A DNA stretch of 7,272 bases, from positions 1-7,272 of the forward strand of contig JABABY010000099.1 in assembly GCA_014237955.1 (NCBI GenBank), given 5' to 3'. Below, piece by piece: positions 5,863 to 7,272 of this stretch. Under the pieces are notes generated by a model. That model was not told the DNA's origin and ran no database searches. It saw nothing but the letters and a program-made list of their open reading frames with translations. The position numbers were made by a program, and so were the translations under genes. The stretch comes from Planctomycetota bacterium. GTDB taxonomy: Bacteria > Planctomycetota > Planctomycetia > Pirellulales > UBA7805. Position 1 is the first letter of the stretch. Every line of letters begins with the position of its first letter.

Positions 5863-7272
5863 TGCTTGATACTGACGCTACAAATAACCTTCTTAATTTC
5901 CAGTAGCGAGGCGGGCGGTACACTAAACTGCTGCAAACCAAAACCTAGCAGTAGCATGGTGTAGAGCATGTTGCCGCTCATCTGCCCACAAATATTTACA
6001 GGCTTATTGGATTTGATCGCGGTCTGAATCGAGGATCGCAGCAGGCGGAGCACAGAGGGCTCGCTGGCGGTATACATATGTGCGACATCCTTGTTGCTGC
6101 GGTCTACTGCCAACACATATTGAATCAGGTCGTTGGTACCAATACTAATGAAATCAACCTCATCGACAAACCGATCCAAAAGAATTACCGCTGCAGGCAC
6201 TTCAGCCATCATTCCGACTTCAATATTGCGATCAAAATCAATGTTCTGTTCCTCAAGGTCTTCCATCACATCCGAGAGCAGCATTTTGGCCTGACGGAGT
6301 TCCTTCAATGTTGTAATGAGCGGGAACATGACACGTATTTTTCCCAGCGCACTGGCCCTCAAAATAGCGCGCAACTGAGTTCGGAAAAGAGGCACGTTTC
6401 TCAAGGTCAAACGGATGCTGCGTAGGCCCAAGACTGGATTCCGCTCATCCTCAGGACGGGCCATCTCCAAAAGCTTTTCGGCACCTAAATCTAGAGTTCG
6501 AATGCAAACAGGCTTGCCTTCCATTGCGAGAAGCACTTTTTTGTAGGCTTCGAAATGTGTTTCTTCAGTAGGTTCCGTTTTTGCATTGAGGTATAAAAAC
6601 TCTGTCCGATAAAGTCCAATTCCATCAGCACCACTGGCATTACATTCTTCCACTTCGTAGGGAAATTCAATATTTCCATATAAGCGGATGGTAGTACCAT
6701 CTTCTGTGATGGCCGGTTTGTCCGCCAAAGGCCGAAGGCGTTCTGCAAGGGTGCGATGTTCCTCAGCTTCGTGTCGATATCTGGCAATCGTTTCTTCATC
6801 AGGCTGTAAGATAACGCGACCGTGATTGCCATCGATGATGATCAAATCACCGCCAGACACATCCGTTAAAAATGGCCCTGTTGCGACCACCGCCGGAATA
6901 TGCATTGCCTCAGCTACAATCGCGGTGTGGCTGCCCGGCCCACCCACTTCGGTAACAAACCCCCGAGTAAATTCGCGATCCAAATTTGCCGTTTCACTTG
7001 GGGTCAGATTATGGGCCAGGAGTACAACGGGAGAGGTTAGCTGGGATACATTCTCGCTGCGATCACCAAGCAGGTGTTTAAGAAGCCGTTTTTCGATATC
7101 AAAGATATCGGTAGCCCTTTCCTTCATGAAGGCGCTATCAAGCGACTGAAACACCTTTGCGTAGCGACGCATGATTCGGCTTACGGCATATTCTGGAGAG
7201 TAGTGGTTCTGCCGGATCAAGCCTTCGATTTCACGTCGCAAACGAGCATCGTGCAACATCCTTAGGTGGGCA
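5757..7272 (-). CDS. ptsI: Phosphoenolpyruvate-protein phosphotransferase (PTS enzyme I), 5'-truncated by window edge
   Basis: Autophosphorylates on histidine from PEP and passes the phosphate to HPr in the cytoplasm, the first step of the phosphotransferase relay. The frame stays open to the right edge (AHLR before the Met at 7259, as in the AHL-x-L segment of enzyme I), so that Met is internal and roughly 70-90 N-terminal residues are missing. Numbering from it: HPr-binding helical region (to about 75); phospho-His swivelling domain with GGPGSHTAI (His111); PEP-binding barrel with LYRTEF (Arg218), IRTLDLGAEK (254-262), NPVLGLRSIR (274-283), MAEVPAA (Glu353) and SIGTNDLIQY (Asp377), matching the Mg/PEP ligands of E. 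coli EI; then CGQMSGN with the acid-base Cys424. It ends LVP-TAA at 5757. Odd: the residue equivalent to E. coli Arg195 is Glu117, and the usual CGE is CGQ. No GAF domain is seen, but PtsP-like architecture cannot be excluded without the N-terminus. Confidence 0.95.
   Translation of the reverse strand, partial: AHLRMLHDARLRREIEGLIRQNHYSPEYAVSRIMRRYAKVFQSLDSAFMKERATDIFDIEKRLLKHLLGDRSENVSQLTSPVVLLAHNLTPSETANLDREFTRGFVTEVGGPGSHTAIVAEAMHIPAVVATGPFLTDVSGGDLIIIDGNHGRVILQPDEETIARYRHEAEEHRTLAERLRPLADKPAITEDGTTIRLYGNIEFPYEVEECNASGADGIGLYRTEFLYLNAKTEPTEETHFEAYKKVLLAMEGKPVCIRTLDLGAEKLLEMARPEDERNPVLGLRSIRLTLRNVPLFRTQLRAILRASALGKIRVMFPLITTLKELRQAKMLLSDVMEDLEEQNIDFDRNIEVGMMAEVPAAVILLDRFVDEVDFISIGTNDLIQYVLAVDRSNKDVAHMYTASEPSVLRLLRSSIQTAIKSNKPVNICGQMSGNMLYTMLLLGFGLQQFSVPPASLLEIKKVICSVSIKQCQRLAKRVMTKENAQEIRSYLKEELRKQVPELVP

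Noticed and set aside
7257..7259. ATG at 7259 as the ptsI start
   Set aside because: The frame stays open upstream, and AHLR before it matches the internal AHL segment of enzyme I, so the true start is outside the window.
1..7272. Mobile elements, CRISPR arrays, tRNA or rRNA genes, defence genes
   Set aside because: No direct repeats with spacers, transposase-like frames, cloverleaf patterns or defence-related domains were seen on either strand.

Overview
The window is an ordinary chromosomal stretch in which every convincing gene lies on the minus strand. In transcription order (right to left) they are: the end of ptsI (PTS enzyme I), a DUF2344/TIGR03936 'radical SAM-linked' protein gene, an RNase E/G family gene, rplU (ribosomal protein L21), an approximately 700-base non-coding gap, and the first 732 codons of a class II (adenosylcobalamin-dependent) ribonucleotide reductase, nrdJ. 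Both edge genes are cut by the window: ptsI lacks its N-terminus at the right edge and nrdJ lacks its C-terminus at the left edge. Because nrdJ has no stop inside the window, it is easy to miss when only closed ORFs are considered.

The likely source is a planctomycete (Pirellulales-like). This is an inference from an RNase E/G with a VVNDFIDM catalytic motif and a low-complexity insert in its S1 domain, roomy intergenic spaces, a B12-dependent RNR as the visible reductase, and rplU without rpmA beside it. No rRNA or taxon-specific marker is present, so the assignment is tentative.

Layout. 7272-5757: ptsI. 5862-5080: DUF2344 gene, whose frame enters the 3' end of ptsI and has no ATG near its expected start. 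5083-3380: RNase E/G, joined to the previous gene by an ATGA overlap. 3379-3207: a gap with GC-rich, mutually exclusive hairpins and a plausible rplU promoter. 3206-2895: rplU. 2894-2197: no gene; it holds a possible terminator, three imperfect inverted repeats, a near-consensus promoter and a pair of NrdR-box-like sites spaced 31 bp apart. 2196-1: nrdJ.

How the genes fit together. The first three genes are packed tightly enough to be one operon linking a phosphorelay enzyme, a putative tRNA/rRNA-modification accessory protein and an RNA-processing nuclease. rplU may be read through from them or use its own promoter. nrdJ appears to be a separate unit under NrdR-type control of deoxyribonucleotide supply. 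I see no mobile elements, CRISPR arrays, tRNAs or rRNAs, and no evidence of a wholly new system. The most useful leads are the NrdR operator, the altered phospho-histidine motif of enzyme I, and the missing canonical start codon of the DUF2344 gene.
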